Assembly: GCF_029542785.1 (NCBI RefSeq)
Contig: NC_083372.1
Coordinates: forward strand, 868,001-932,000
Source: Malassezia japonica
Lineage: Eukaryota > Basidiomycota > Malasseziomycetes > Malasseziales > Malasseziaceae
DNA: 64,000 nt
Direction of reading: 5' to 3'
The position numbers and the translations under genes are program-made. Under the pieces are notes generated by a model. The model saw only the letters and a list, made by a program, of their open reading frames with translations. It was not told the origin of the DNA and did not search any database. This document shows, piece after piece, positions 10,195 to 21,363 of the stretch; the stretch's first letter is position 1; each line of letters begins with the position of its first letter.

Positions 10195-12420
10195 CTATGT
10201 AGGATTCATCTCGACGAGCGCGTTCGAGTGCAAATGCTCGATCCATGCACGCAAATAGGTCCGCGAAACCGAGTTATCTTGGGAACTTCCCACAATCGTG
10301 TCCGCGTCGCCGACCACGACAAGCTGCCGCTTGGCACGGGTCATTGCCACGTTCATGCGGCGCTTTTCGCTCAAAAACCCAATCTCGTGCGCCTCGTTGG
10401 AACGCACCAGAGAGATGATCACCACCTCTTTTTCACGGCCTTGCATGCCATCGACCGTGCCCACCTCAATCTCAGGGCCATAGACGCGACGCAGCTGCGT
10501 GCTCAGCAGGTCCACTTGCGACGCATAGGGCGAGAGGACCGCAATCGAAGACAAGGGGACCCCGTGTTCGACAAGCAGCGCAATGTGGCGCTCTACCAAC
10601 ATCGCCTCGTTTTCATTGCAGCGCGACGTGGACTGGAGGAGTGAGCCTTGGCTCTCATCCTCATCCGCAACGCGCTCCAGCATCCCAGTGCCAGTGGTAT
10701 CATAAAAGACCAGGGGGGCGGTCCAGAGTTCATCATCCTCCTCGCCTTCATTCGGCTGCGCCACAGACTCGAGGTCGTGCATCCGAATCGATGCATTGCT
10801 TTCGTGCGCCGTCAGACGCGACTCGTACAGCGCCTCGTTGGGGAAGGCCATGATCTCGGTATTCATGCGGTACTGCATGCTAAGCAGCGCTTTGCACCCA
10901 TCGCCATACATTTCGAGCAGCCGGTCAAAGAGAGTCGTTTCAAGACTCGCCGGAGGACGCAGCGCCATCTCTTTTTCTTTCTCCGAGACCTTTTCTTGCA
11001 CAGGCGCAGTCGCCTTGACAGTCGGAGGGAGCTGCAAGTGGTCGCCCGCGAGGAATAGGCGTCCGTGCTCGGTAAGTTTGAGAATCGCGGTCCAGCACGT
11101 CGCCTCGAGCGCCTGACACGCCTCGTCAATCACGACATAGTCGAATTGCGTACTTTGCAGTTGCCGGCTGCCTGCACCATGGCACGTCGACATGACAATC
11201 CGTGCACGGTGCAGGACCGTGCCGGTCAAGGCACGCTCGCGCTTCCGGTACTCTTTGCGCAGCTCACGCACTTGCTCCCACATTTTGCGGCGCTCGGCGC
11301 CTTTTGGGCGGGGTGCAGTACGTGCGCTCTTGTTGCCTGCACGCGGTGCACCTCTCTGAGGCGAGAGCGTCGACATGAGATCGTCGATCTCTTGCGCAAC
11401 CTCGCGCACGAGCTGGCCTTCGGACGACAGCGTGGTCTGTGCGTCTAAAGTAGCGCCACTGAGGCTCGCCAAGACGCGCGCGGGGTGACCTATACGGGTG
11501 ACACGCGCGTCAGCAGCTTGTAGTGCCTCTTTGTAGCCAGGTGTGGTAAGGACGCGCTCCAGGAGATTGTCGACGGCCAAGTTGCTTGCGCCACAGACCA
11601 GGATGCGTGCATTGGGGTGCTTTTTGGCAAGCTGGACAACCAGCTCGGCAATGACGGTCGTCTTGCCTGTACCAGGCGGCCCATGAATGAGTGTCACTTG
11701 GTTGGTACGCTGTGCAAACTCGAGTGCAGCACGCTGGGTCTCGTTAAAGCGTGGGTTCAGCGGCGTCCAGTCGACGTTCTCTTGCGACCACGTCGGGGGG
11801 GCGAGGCCCAGGACGGTGCGGACTACTGGCGGCGCACTTTCCAAGCTTCCCTGGCCATTCTCAAAGCCGAGCATCTTGGCGAGGGACGTGAGCGTTTGCT
11901 CCATGCGATCGTACGTCACTTCGTTGACCAACTTTACGACACGGACCACCGGCGGAAGAGCGACGTCAGTGCCCGCATCGTCGCCTTGCTCTTTCCCGCC
12001 ACCTTGTTTGTCGTCCAGTGCAACGGTAATTTGGTTCTCGTTCACACGAAACACTACGCCGCGATCGCCTTGGACCTCCTTGCTCTTGCCTTTTTTCGCC
12101 TCCGCGTTGTCCTCGATCACGACAACGTCACCAGGGCGCAGCGTGTGTGGTGGAAACTGCGTCTGGGTATGCAGCGCTGCCGATCGCTCCAGATCGACGA
12201 GCAGCTTGGCTCCTTGGCCTACGCGCACGGCGCTGGCCTGCAAGCCTAGCAGCGCAAGTCCATTCCTCTCCAGCAGTCGTGGTGCACATTTGGACAGGAG
12301 AAGAGCACTCTGCTCGCGCTCCTCTTCTCTCTCCTTCTCCAAAAGTTTTTTCTGCCGCGCCAGCCACGCCTGCACCTGGGCAGCGTCCGGCGCCTTGGGC
12401 GTGCGCACAGACGTCTGCAT
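10195..12420 (-). CDS. SF1B DNA/RNA helicase of the IGHMBP2/Hcs1 family
   Basis: A 741-residue protein starting MQTSVRTPKAPDAAQVQAW. It has an N-terminal Lys/Glu-rich helix, an OB-like region and a superfamily-1 helicase core. Motif I is GPPGTGKTT near residue 246, motif II DEACQ near 430, motif III GDHLQLPPTV, motif V/VI MNVAMTRAKRQLVVVGD. This is the pattern of yeast Hcs1 (DNA polymerase alpha-associated helicase A) and human IGHMBP2; no R3H or AN1 zinc finger follows the core, so it resembles Hcs1 more. The frame is open further upstream, but that part would overlap the divergent ETF-beta gene, so I use the ATG at 12420. A CACGTG sits at 12463-12468 between the two genes. Confidence 0.88.
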   Translation of the reverse strand: MQTSVRTPKAPDAAQVQAWLARQKKLLEKEREEEREQSALLLSKCAPRLLERNGLALLGLQASAVRVGQGAKLLVDLERSAALHTQTQFPPHTLRPGDVVVIEDNAEAKKGKSKEVQGDRGVVFRVNENQITVALDDKQGGGKEQGDDAGTDVALPPVVRVVKLVNEVTYDRMEQTLTSLAKMLGFENGQGSLESAPPVVRTVLGLAPPTWSQENVDWTPLNPRFNETQRAALEFAQRTNQVTLIHGPPGTGKTTVIAELVVQLAKKHPNARILVCGASNLAVDNLLERVLTTPGYKEALQAADARVTRIGHPARVLASLSGATLDAQTTLSSEGQLVREVAQEIDDLMSTLSPQRGAPRAGNKSARTAPRPKGAERRKMWEQVRELRKEYRKRERALTGTVLHRARIVMSTCHGAGSRQLQSTQFDYVVIDEACQALEATCWTAILKLTEHGRLFLAGDHLQLPPTVKATAPVQEKVSEKEKEMALRPPASLETTLFDRLLEMYGDGCKALLSMQYRMNTEIMAFPNEALYESRLTAHESNASIRMHDLESVAQPNEGEEDDELWTAPLVFYDTTGTGMLERVADEDESQGSLLQSTSRCNENEAMLVERHIALLVEHGVPLSSIAVLSPYASQVDLLSTQLRRVYGPEIEVGTVDGMQGREKEVVIISLVRSNEAHEIGFLSEKRRMNVAMTRAKRQLVVVGDADTIVGSSQDNSVSRTYLRAWIEHLHSNALVEMNPT

Positions 12421-12592
12421 CGAAGCCGTAGCCAAGCCTTGGCCAGGGTCAGCTGCAAGTGCCACGTGGTGATCGCATCTCGCATGGGCCCGGTGGAGCG
12501 ACGGGGCCGGGGATTGGAGCCCCCCGGATTGCTCCGCGGCCGAGCCACGAGGCACTCCGCGAACCCACTGCTTCTCCCTTACCCCTACCAAC

Positions 12593-13545
12593 ATGCGTGC
12601 TTCTCTTGTGAACCAGCTGCGTGTGCTTGTGCCGATCAAGCGCACGATTGACTATGGTGCGTATTTACACAGTATACAACATACTGACCGCAGCTGTCAA
12701 GATCCGTGTCGCCTCGGACGGCAAGGGTGTGGACACCAACGTGCAGCACTCGATGAACCCCTTCGACGAGATTGCTGTCGAAGAGGCTGTGCGTCTGCGT
12801 GAGCGCCACAAGGGTGTTGTCAACAAGATCGTACGTTGATCAAACTGACCCAGACTGTCGTGACTGCCGGCCCCACCAAGTCGCAGGATGTACTGCGCAC
12901 TGCCCTGGCGATGGGTGCTGATGATGCGATCCATGTGGATATCCCCGATAAGTCGCTCCCTGGTCCTCTTGAGCCGCTGGGCGTCTCCAAGATCCTTAAA
13001 ACGATCGTCGACAAGGCCGAGGGCGATGACGAGGTCGGCCTCGTGATCCTCGGTAAGCAGGCGATCGACGACGATGCCTCGCAGACCGGCCAGATGCTTG
13101 CTGGGCTGCTCAACTGGCCCCAGGCTACGTTCGCCTCGAAGGTAGAGCTCGAAGGCAAGGGCGAGAAGGGCGACAAGGTCAAGGTCACCCGTGAGGTTGA
13201 CGGCGGTCTCGCTGTGGTCGAGAGCCAGATCCCCATGGTCGTGACCACCGACCTGCGTCTCAACGGTATGTCTTGATGATGATGTATTGCTAACACAACA
13301 GAGCCTCGCTACGCTTCGCTGCCCAACATCATGAAGGCCAAGAAGAAGCCCATGCAGAAGCTCAAGGTCTCGGACCTCGGCCTCGAGAAGGACATCCAGC
13401 CCAGGAGCGAGATCCTCAAGGTCGCTGACCCGCCCAAGCGCGAGGGTGGTGCCAAGGTATGTCTTTTTTATGCAGCGTGCGCTAACACCAGGTCGAGAAC
13501 GTCGACGAGCTCATTGCCAAGCTCAAGGAGGCTGGCCGCATCTAA
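12593..13545 (+). CDS. CIR1: Electron transfer flavoprotein beta subunit
   Basis: Exons 12593-12656, 12694-12830, 12854-13265, 13302-13456 and 13492-13545 give 273 residues. The start [27 protein letters not shown] and the motif [17 protein letters not shown] are diagnostic of ETF-beta. [11 protein letters not shown] and the adenine-nucleotide segment also match. The C-terminus [16 protein letters not shown] is typical. ETF-alpha/beta passes electrons from matrix dehydrogenases to ETF-ubiquinone oxidoreductase. Introns are 37, 23, 36 and 35 nt; the 23-nt one (12831-12853) restores [11 protein letters not shown]. Confidence 0.95.
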
Positions 13546-13789
13546 GGATTGCTATGTAGTATGTCCTATATGCATCTATAGCACAGTACAGTCTGTGCAA
13601 CCTGCACTTGCGCTAGGACGCGACGACGAACAGGTCCTAGAAGGCTTTTGCGCGACGTTGACCCGCTTCGGTACATCGGGCATAACGGACGTATCGGGCT
13701 CCCGCCCGCTTGGGCCACCTCATGCAGGACGGGCCACTGGCAATATCGGGCCTAGAAAAACGAAGGAAGGGTGCTGTATCTTCACCACC

Positions 13790-14762
13790 ATGGCCAAGTC
13801 ACCTCTCTCTGTGCCAACCCCGACGCCACTCACGCCCGAGTTCACCCTGACGAACTATGCGCAGTTTTTCGCTGCGGGTGGTCTGTGTGCCACGCTTACG
13901 CACGGTGCCCTGACGCCTGTGGACGTGGTCAAGACGCGTCTGCAGCTGGAGCCGGCCGGCAGCAAGGAGAACATGATGAGCATGGCTCGCAACATCGTGT
14001 CCAAGGAGGGCCCGAGTGGTCTCCTGACCGGTTTCGGCCCGACGGCCGTGGGCTACCTGATCCAGGGTGGCACCAAGTTCATGGGCTATGGTACGTACGA
14101 AACGGCTCACGACAGAATTCTTCAAGAAGCATGCTATTGATGCGCTGGGAAGCTACGAGGCGGCCAAGGAGTACCGCCAGCTGGTCTACATGGGCTCTGC
14201 CAGTGCCGCCGAGGTGATTGCCACGACGCTGCTGACCCCTCTGGAGGCTGCGCGCATCCGCCTTGTGTCGGAGCGCGGCTACGCGCGTGGCCTGATTGGT
14301 GCCATTACGCGTATGTGGTCCGAGGAGGGCCTGCGTGGCTTCTACGCGGGCTACGTCCCGATCCTCTTCAAGCAGGTGCCCTTCTCTATCGGCCAGTTCT
14401 ACACGAACGAAATGTGCCACAACTACGTCAACGCGCACGTCGCAAAGGAGACGATCAAGAGCTGGGGCAAGCCCGGCGAGGTTGCGGTCCAGCTGGGTTG
14501 CGGTATTGTCGCCGGTGCCGCTGCTGCTGTCCTCTCGCACCCCGCCGACACGCTCCTTTCCAAGGTCAACAAGGGCGGCGGAGGCTCGGGCTCCGTTATG
14601 TCCAAGCTCATCACGCTCGCGGGCCAGACTGGATTTACCGGCCTCTGGGCAGGTCTCGGAACCAGGGTTGCGATGACTGCTGCGCTGGTCAGCGGCCAGT
14701 TCCTCATCTACGCGCAGACCAAGCAGGCCTTTGGCGCGCCGAAGGGTATCGAGATCTCTTAA
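13790..14762 (+). CDS. MIR1: Mitochondrial phosphate carrier (SLC25A3/MIR1 class)
   Basis: Two exons, 13790-14090 and 14116-14762, give 315 residues. Mitochondrial-carrier signatures are visible: PVDVVKTRLQLEP, PLEAARIRLVSE and HPADTLLSKVNK. VDVVKTRLQLEP and GFGPTAVGYLIQGGTKFMGY are characteristic of phosphate carriers, which import Pi with H+ across the inner membrane for ATP synthesis. The 25-nt intron (14091-14115) lies inside GYGTKF-like sequence and its removal gives MGYEFFKKHAIDALG, matching the family. The 244-bp region upstream holds no gene that I can support. Confidence 0.93.
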
Positions 14763-14810
14763 ATCTGAATATAGTGGCCTATCTACCCTTCATTTTGTAC
14801 CGCTGTGTGT

Positions 14811-16548
14811 CTACTCCGTAGCACTGTCCGTCACCAATGACTCGACGGCCTTGGCATCCGACGCCGAGGCGTTTTCGTCCGCCGTCTTTGCCCGCACCGC
14901 GGCCTTCTGCTCCGCTTGCTGCGTGGCAGCAACGACCTGGGCTTTCTTCTCCTCCAACAGCTCCTGGTTGATCTTGAGGAGCGACGGGGGAACAAGCAGG
15001 TCCCAGAGCTTGACGCGCCACGCTTCCTGGAAGCTTTGGTCGCTAAATGTGTTTTGGACATGCGTACGCGCACGCGAGCGGATCTGTACCGCCTCGGCCT
15101 CTGGCATAGTCACCAGCTTGTGCAGCTGGTCGACGTACTCGAGCAAGGTCTTGGCGTGGAATCCGGTCGGCTCTCCGTCGACGTTCACGGCAATGTCCAA
15201 AAGGGGGCCAGCAGACGCGTGCGACAGCGTCAAGAGACCAGCAGCCATGTACTCCACGACATTAATGCCAAAGTGTTCGTCGACCATGGTGCTGATACCG
15301 ATGCTCGCCTTGCTGAACTTGTCGAGGATCGTCTCGAGCGGGGCGTCGACACAGAACTCGACGTTGCTCTCGATCGTAAGCTCCTTGGCAAGCTTCTTGA
15401 GCTCCAGCACGCGCTTTTCGTCGTCGGCGTTGCGCACGCCGCCGATCAGCACGAGCTTCAGCGGGCGATTGCCGCCCTTGGACGACTTCAGCTCGGGGTA
15501 CTGCGAAAGGAGCTTGTGTACGATACGCAGCTGCATTGTGTGGTCCTTCTCCGGGCGGAACTGGGCGAGGCTGACGATCGAGCGCGCCGGGCGCTTGCCC
15601 AGCGTGAGCTTTGCAAAGCGGTTCGTGTCGCAGGGGGGGTAGACAATGTTCACCGGGGGCAGCTCCACCTTCCAAGGGCGGGGCATGCGCGTCTGGATCA
15701 ACGACTCGATGTGGTTGTGCGTCCAGGTTCCGTTCACAGCGATTGCGTCGGCAGAGCGCAGCGCACTGCCGTAGAACACTGCAAAGATGCGGTAGTACAC
15801 GAGCTTGAGAATGCTAAACGGAAGGCTTGCAGCGATCCATGCCGAATTGGTAATGCCCGCCTGGCGGCTGCGGACACGATGCAGCATGTCCGTGCTGACA
15901 ATGGGGTAGTGAATGTAGGTACCAACGCGGATCTTTGTGGAGTAGTTCTTGATAGCAGGAAGCGTGAATGCGTAGCCCATGGTATCGATAAACACGTCAG
16001 GAACAAGTTGGCTCAGCGCCTCGTAGGCAACGCGGTTCGCGCCAAACGCCTGGCCCAGCAGAGTAAAGTGGGACCAGTACTTGCCGTCGAGCAGGTAGCG
16101 GTTCTTGATCGGAAGGAAAGCAAGTGCTTCAGGGCGCAGCACAATGCCGAAGCGCTCCTTGGCCTTGGCAATGACAAGCTCCTTCGTCAGGCCGTCCTCG
16201 AGGGGATCAATGTCGCCGGTGTACACCACACAGATCACGTCGGGATTTTGCTGGTGCGTACGAATCGCGTCGTACAAAACACGCTCACCACCGCCTCCCG
16301 CATTACTGGGTTAGCTAATATACGTACGAGTTGGGGTGCAGGAAGCCCACAAACATATACTGGCGAGGCTCGCGGATGCCCAGCTTCTGCACGATGCGGA
16401 TGCGCTTCTGCACGTTGGTGTCGCGCAGCGCAGCACGCCAGGCAAGCAGAGCCAGGTAGTTGCACACGATCAGCGTGCCCGTGAGCATCGCCAGGAACTT
16501 GAGCACATCATACGGCGTGGGGATGGGCACCCAATCTCCCAAACTCAT
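14811..16548 (-). CDS. ALG11: ALG11 alpha-1,2-mannosyltransferase
   Basis: Exons (minus strand) 16548-16328 and 16305-14811, 571 residues. An N-terminal membrane anchor (FLAMLTGTLIVCNYLALLAW) precedes the GT-B fold. MFVGFLHPNSNAGGGGERVLYDAI spans the splice junction and matches the conserved N-terminal glycine loop of Alg11. Later motifs include QFRPEKDH, IGISTMVDEHFGINVVEYMAAG (donor-site GPGTF/glycogen-phosphorylase-like region with the E-x7-E pattern). It adds the fourth and fifth mannoses to dolichol-linked oligosaccharide on the cytosolic ER face. The intron, 16306-16327, is 22 nt. The C-terminal ~60 residues are Ala/Glu-rich and poorly conserved. Confidence 0.95.
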
Positions 16549-16704
16549 TTTCGTGGAAGCGGAAGGTGAGTGTTGGTTTATTCTGCGCGCATTCTCTTTG
16601 GCCAAAATCAAAACGTGGCTGCTTAATGGCCTGCATGCGGCAAGGCAAGTGGAGTATCTACATGTGGAGGGTTGGCCCCGGCGACGCCGCTGCCCTTGCC
16701 TGTG

Positions 16705-19361
16705 ATGGACGGCGATTTTTACTCGTTCGTGGCCGCGTATGATGTGCATGAAAACGTGTCTTTTCGAGTGTAGGTGTCTTTTGGCTTATTCAGAACATGT
16801 CTGGAAGGATCGCTGGAGCGCGACTCGCCTGCTGCGATTGTCGCCTCACCCGAAAAAGCCCTGCTGGGCAAGAACCAAGCGTGCGTCGCCTCGCTAATGC
16901 AGGGAATATCCGTCGTTGTGTATCGTGTGTCAATTGTATGCGGACTCCAAGCCACTGGCACTGGCGCAGCGCACTTCCTATAAACCGTTCCAGACAAAAT
17001 TTGAGTGGAACGAGTGGATGACGATGCCGTACGCCATCGCCGATCTTCCGCAGAGCGCGATGCTCGTCTTTACGCTGCTGGATATCGCTGCGCCAGAGCG
17101 CGAGTCGATTGTAGGTGGCACGGTGCTGCCGCTGTTTGGAAAAAAGGGGTACGTCTCGCTCCTGACACAGATCCCTCCGGCGAGGACAGCAGCGGCTACA
17201 CGTCTGGCGCGACGTGGCGGGCGATACGCATGTCCCGTCTAGAACGCCGCACCAAAACGAGCAGGAAACCGAGGCAGGACGCCTGGAAAAGCTGCTGAAG
17301 CAGCACCAGCGCCGTACACTGCCGCATGTCGATTGGCTCGACACGCTTGCGTTCCGCGTGATTGAGCGCGCGCATGCCGCGGAGGTGAACGACTCGTACG
17401 AGCTACTGCTCACGGTTGACATGCCTGCATTCGAGCTGCCGGTGGTCTTTGCAGAGCCCGAGTCGGAACTCGCACTGGAGCAGCCCGCGCCGACCCCAAC
17501 GGCACCTGCCGCGCCGAGCCACAACGTCGACGCATCGCTCTTTACGATTTACGACCCGGAAAGTACGAACGAGAACATTATCGAGGCAAAGCACCGCCGC
17601 CTCGTACGCTCCCAGCGGTCCAACATCCTCGATCGCGAACGGAAACCGACGGCGACAGTGCGTGACGAGCTGCACGATATCCTCCTATACCCCCCGACCC
17701 GCGTCCTGACCTCGCAAGAGATGGACTTGATTTGGTCGTTCCGTTTCCATCTCACGCGCTACTCCAAGGGACTGACCAAGTTCCTCAAGTCGGTCGTGTG
17801 GAGCGACGCGTACGAAGCGCGGCAGGCGACCGAAGTGCTGCTGCCCATGTGGGCCGAGCCAGAGCTGTCGGATGCGCTCGAGCTGCTCGGACCGAGCTTT
17901 CGCGACTTGCGCGTCCGCGCTTATGCGGTGCGCCAGCTGGAGCGTGCGGGCGACGAAGAGCTGGCTTTGTACCTCTTGCAGCTCGTCCAAGCGCTCAAGT
18001 TTGACGAATCGGCGTGGGACCATGCAAAAGAGCAGACGCACCAGCGCCAGCTGCACGGTCTGCATCCCGATGATCGTGCGGAGCTGAACGAGCCGCCGCG
18101 GCTGGTTGACCTGCTGTGTGAGCGCAGCGCATCGAACGCGGTGCTGGGGACCATGTTCTTTTGGTACGTCAAGGTCGAGTGCGACGACACGCGTTTTGGC
18201 ACGCTCTATACACGTGTCGCCGAGAAGCTCCACGAGCAGTTGGTCGTGACGAATGCCCCCCTGCGCGAGACGCTCGAGCGCCAAGAGCAGTTTGTCAAGA
18301 CGCTCTCGACGCGGTGCCGCGAGCTGCGCCTTTCGCGCGACGCGCGCCCCAAAAAGATTGATCGGCTGCATGCGATTCTCGCCGACAAAAAGTCGGGTCT
18401 TTCCACGTATTCGCCACCGCTGTCCCTTCCCCTCGACCCGCAGGTATGCGTAAAGCGGTCCATCCCCGAGAACAGCACCGTGTTCAAGAGCAACTTGTTC
18501 CCGCTCCGCATTGAATTCCAGACGCGCGACACCGATGCACAAAGCAATACAAGCGATACGGAGGACGCGAGCGATGCGCCGACCTATACCATAATCTACA
18601 AGAACGGCGACGACCTGCGTCAGGACCAGCTTGTGATCCAGCTCTTTACGTTGATGGACCGTTTGCTCCGCAACGAGAACTTGGACCTGAAGATTACGCC
18701 GTACCGCGTGCTTGCAACCGGCATTTTGGATGGCATGGTGCAGTTTATCCCAAGCCTGAGCATTGCTACGATCATGACGCAGTACAATGGCAGCCTGCTC
18801 GAGTACCTGCGGGCGCACCACCCGGATCCCGAGAGCCCCGCGACGTACCACGTCCAGAGTTCGGTGCTCGATACCTTTGTGCGCAGCTGTGCAGGCTACT
18901 GTGTGATCACTTATCTTCTTGGCGTCGGCGACCGCCACCTGGACAATTTGCTGCTGTCACCCGACGGCCACTTTTTCCACGTCGACTTTGGCTACATTCT
19001 GGGCCGCGACCCCAAGCCATTCCCGCCGCCAGTCAAGGTGTGCAAGGAGATGGTGGAGGCCATGGGCGGCACTTCGTCTGTCTACTATGTGCGCTTTAAA
19101 AAGCTGTGCCATACCGCCTACGCGTGCCTGCGCAAGAACGCAAACCTGATCCTCAACCTGGTGTCGCTCATGGTCGACGCCAACATCCCCGACATCCGCT
19201 CCGAGCCGGACAAGGCGGTGCTAAAGATCCAGGACAAGTTTATGTTGGATGTCTCGGAAGAAAAAGCCGTCGCGCACTTTGAGGCGCTCCTCAACGAAAC
19301 GTCCTACCTCTCCACGATGTTTGACCGCCTCCACAACATGGCCCAGTACTTCCGGCAGTAG
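16705..19361 (+). CDS. VPS34: Class III phosphatidylinositol 3-kinase
   Basis: Four exons, 16705-16769, 16794-16880, 16903-17148 and 17171-19361, give 862 residues, close to yeast (875) and human (887). The order is C2 domain (CQLYADSKPLALAQRTSYK, WNEWMTMPY), helical PIK domain (residues ~280-500), then the kinase. Catalytic GVGDRHLDNLLL is near residue 719 and HVDFGYILGRDPKP near 737. It makes PI3P on endosomes and autophagic membranes. Introns are 24, 22 and 22 nt; each breaks the frame and removal restores C2 residues (RVTCLEGSLER, NQAEYPSLCIVCQLY, KKGSLRRGQQRLHVW). The stop is only 28 bp before the SEN34 start. Confidence 0.96.
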
Positions 19362-19389
19362 TCCTCCGATACCTCCACACTATTTCTTC

Positions 19390-20415
19390 ATGGACCAGTT
19401 GCGATCGACGTACCCCGACCGGGTGCCGATCCTCTTGGCGAACGGCGTGCCGTTCTTGTGGGAGAGTAGGGATGTAGAGCGCGTCCGTACAGAGCACAAT
19501 TTGTGTGGTCTGCTCACCGGAACGCTCCCGTTGATCCCGCAGCAGAATGTATTCCTAGGCATGCCGCTGCGCCTCTTGCCAGAGGAGGTCGTGCTCTTGC
19601 TGCGGCGGCGCGCGGCTGTGCTGATCGATGATGCGCATGCATATGGTGCACCGACGGAGGAGGAGCGGTCCGAGTACCTCGCGCACGAGGCACAAGAGAT
19701 CCTCGACCAGAAAGAGCGCCAGCGCCGCCAGCAGGAGGAGCATCGGCAGCGCATGGAGGCGGCCATCACGCAAGAATCGGGCGATGCACGCGCACTTGAG
19801 CGCCGCCGTGCGCGCCAGGCAGCCAAGCAGGCCAAGGGACAGGCGCCGGACGAGACGCCAGAGGAGAACGAGCAGGACGTGCTGGCCAAAATGCCCTACG
19901 TCCACCATACCCACAGCACCTCGGCGCACCTTCCCGCCTACCACCCCGCCACGGCCGAAATGAACACCGGCACCACGAACGCCTATCTGACGCTCCAAGA
20001 GGCACAGGTGGCAGGCGTATGGACATACCCAAGCACACTGCAAGAGCGTGCGCGGTGCGCTGCATTTGAAGCGCTGCACAGCAAGGGCTTCTTTTTGAGC
20101 ACCGGCTTGCGGTTCGGCGGCGACTTTGTCGTGTATCCTGGCGATCCCTTGCGGTATCACTCGCACTATACTGCCACGGTGCTCGCGACGCCGCAGCAGC
20201 CGATGGCCGCATTTCACGTCGTGGCGTCCGGGCGTCTCGGCACGGCGGTCAAGAAGTCGCATCTGCTGTGCCAAGCCAACACGATTGTTCTCGACGATGC
20301 CGAGGCGCTCGAACGGCGCCTGGCGGGATACGATGATGCCACAGAGAGCACGCCGGCGCTGCCGTGGGGCAATGCCGAGTACTGGAGCTTGGCATGGGCA
20401 GGATTTGGTACATAG
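19390..20415 (+). CDS. SEN34: tRNA-splicing endonuclease catalytic subunit Sen34
   Basis: A 341-residue protein beginning MDQLRSTYPDRVP. The C-terminal nuclease domain holds the catalytic triad pattern of the family: Tyr in GGDFVVYPGDPLRYHSHYTA with the following His, and Lys in GTAVKKSHLLCQA. An Ala/Arg/Glu-rich coiled linker (~residues 90-165) separates the N-terminal domain. Sen34 cuts the 3' splice site of tRNA introns; an intron-containing tRNA occurs in this window at 57.3 kb. Its start lies 28 bp after the VPS34 stop and its stop lies 5 bp from the stop of the convergent zinc-finger gene. Confidence 0.92.
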   Translation: MDQLRSTYPDRVPILLANGVPFLWESRDVERVRTEHNLCGLLTGTLPLIPQQNVFLGMPLRLLPEEVVLLLRRRAAVLIDDAHAYGAPTEEERSEYLAHEAQEILDQKERQRRQQEEHRQRMEAAITQESGDARALERRRARQAAKQAKGQAPDETPEENEQDVLAKMPYVHHTHSTSAHLPAYHPATAEMNTGTTNAYLTLQEAQVAGVWTYPSTLQERARCAAFEALHSKGFFLSTGLRFGGDFVVYPGDPLRYHSHYTATVLATPQQPMAAFHVVASGRLGTAVKKSHLLCQANTIVLDDAEALERRLAGYDDATESTPALPWGNAEYWSLAWAGFGT

Positions 20416-20420
20416 GGTAT

Positions 20421-21282
20421 CTATTTTCCGCGGCGCACGTTGCGTGGGACCAAGGATAGTGCGCTCATTTGCTCCAGCATCGCATTCAGCGACGGTGCTG
20501 CAGGCGTAGGAGGCGCAGGCTCGGGAGATGGCGACCGAGGTGGGGAGTCCAGCATGCGTTTTTTCGATGGTGCGGTCGCAGTTGGAATTGGATCGCTAGG
20601 GGTGGGCAGTTGTCCTTGGCGGGGCGCGCTGGCCTCGGGGCGGGGCAAGAGCACCGCTTCCTGTGCCTGTCCCGCCTTGTCGGCATCCGCCACGTCCTTT
20701 TCCCCTTGGTCCGTGTCCCCTTGTTTATTGTTCACCCTCTCGTCGCCCTCGGTATCCCCTCGCGGCTTCCACGTCTTGCGCACAAGGCTCGCACTGTCGC
20801 CATACAACTCACGGAGCCGCCCGATCCCATGATTCGTAATGCTAAAAAAGAACTCGGGTGGGTAGTGATGTGCGGCAATCAGATGCTGCCGCCGGAGCTT
20901 GGGCGTCGCAAACATGCGCTCACACAGCGGCTCGAAGCAGGCAAACTACATGAGCCACGCGACCTACCGTCTTTTCCCCCCGCTCCTTGCGCTGTGCCGT
21001 AAGCATGCTGTGGCACTCGTCCGCGTGCAGCGCAAGCAGATGCGCACTCGGAAACGTCATCCCACAACGCGGCGCGCTCTCTTCGGCACGTCGGCGAGCC
21101 GCGAGCGTGGTAGCAGCCGTCGCACCGCCGTGCACCGGCGCCGAGCACCGGAACGCGTGCTCGGCATAGTAGTGTGCCTCGAACTCGGCGATCGACCCAA
21201 ACGTCAGCGCGTGCGGGTGCCCCGGCAAGCTACACTCGGCCACCGGAGCACGCGCCACGTCCTCGCGGCGCTTCTTCTCCAT
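20421..21282 (-). CDS. C2H2 zinc-finger protein, ZNF511-like
   Basis: Exons (minus) 21282-20968 and 20945-20421, 279 residues. The conserved core is CGMTFPSAHLLALHADECHSML, followed after the junction by FACFEPLCERMFATPKLRRQHLIAAHHYPPEFFF. Both are C2H2 fingers spaced as in human ZNF511. The C-terminal half is Pro/Ser-rich and disordered. The 22-nt intron (20946-20967, donor GTAGGT, acceptor TAG) joins GEKT to FACFEP in phase 0. The open frame extends upstream to 21345 but only through a GTG, so I take the first ATG at 21282. Function is unknown; a nuclear role is inferred from the fingers. Confidence 0.8.
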
Positions 21283-21363
21283 GCAGGCCCTGCAGGGAAA
21301 CGCACGCCTGTGGCCGGCCACGTGGGAATGCGTGTCACTTTCCACGGGTCCCTTTGGAACACG

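Noticed and set aside
14916..16484. 522-codon plus-strand open frame opposite ALG11
   Set aside because: Antisense shadow of a well-supported gene in GC-rich DNA; its product shows no family pattern.
21283..21345. Upstream extension of the zinc-finger protein
   Set aside because: It starts at GTG, not ATG, and runs towards the PGM start; no evidence for a further exon.
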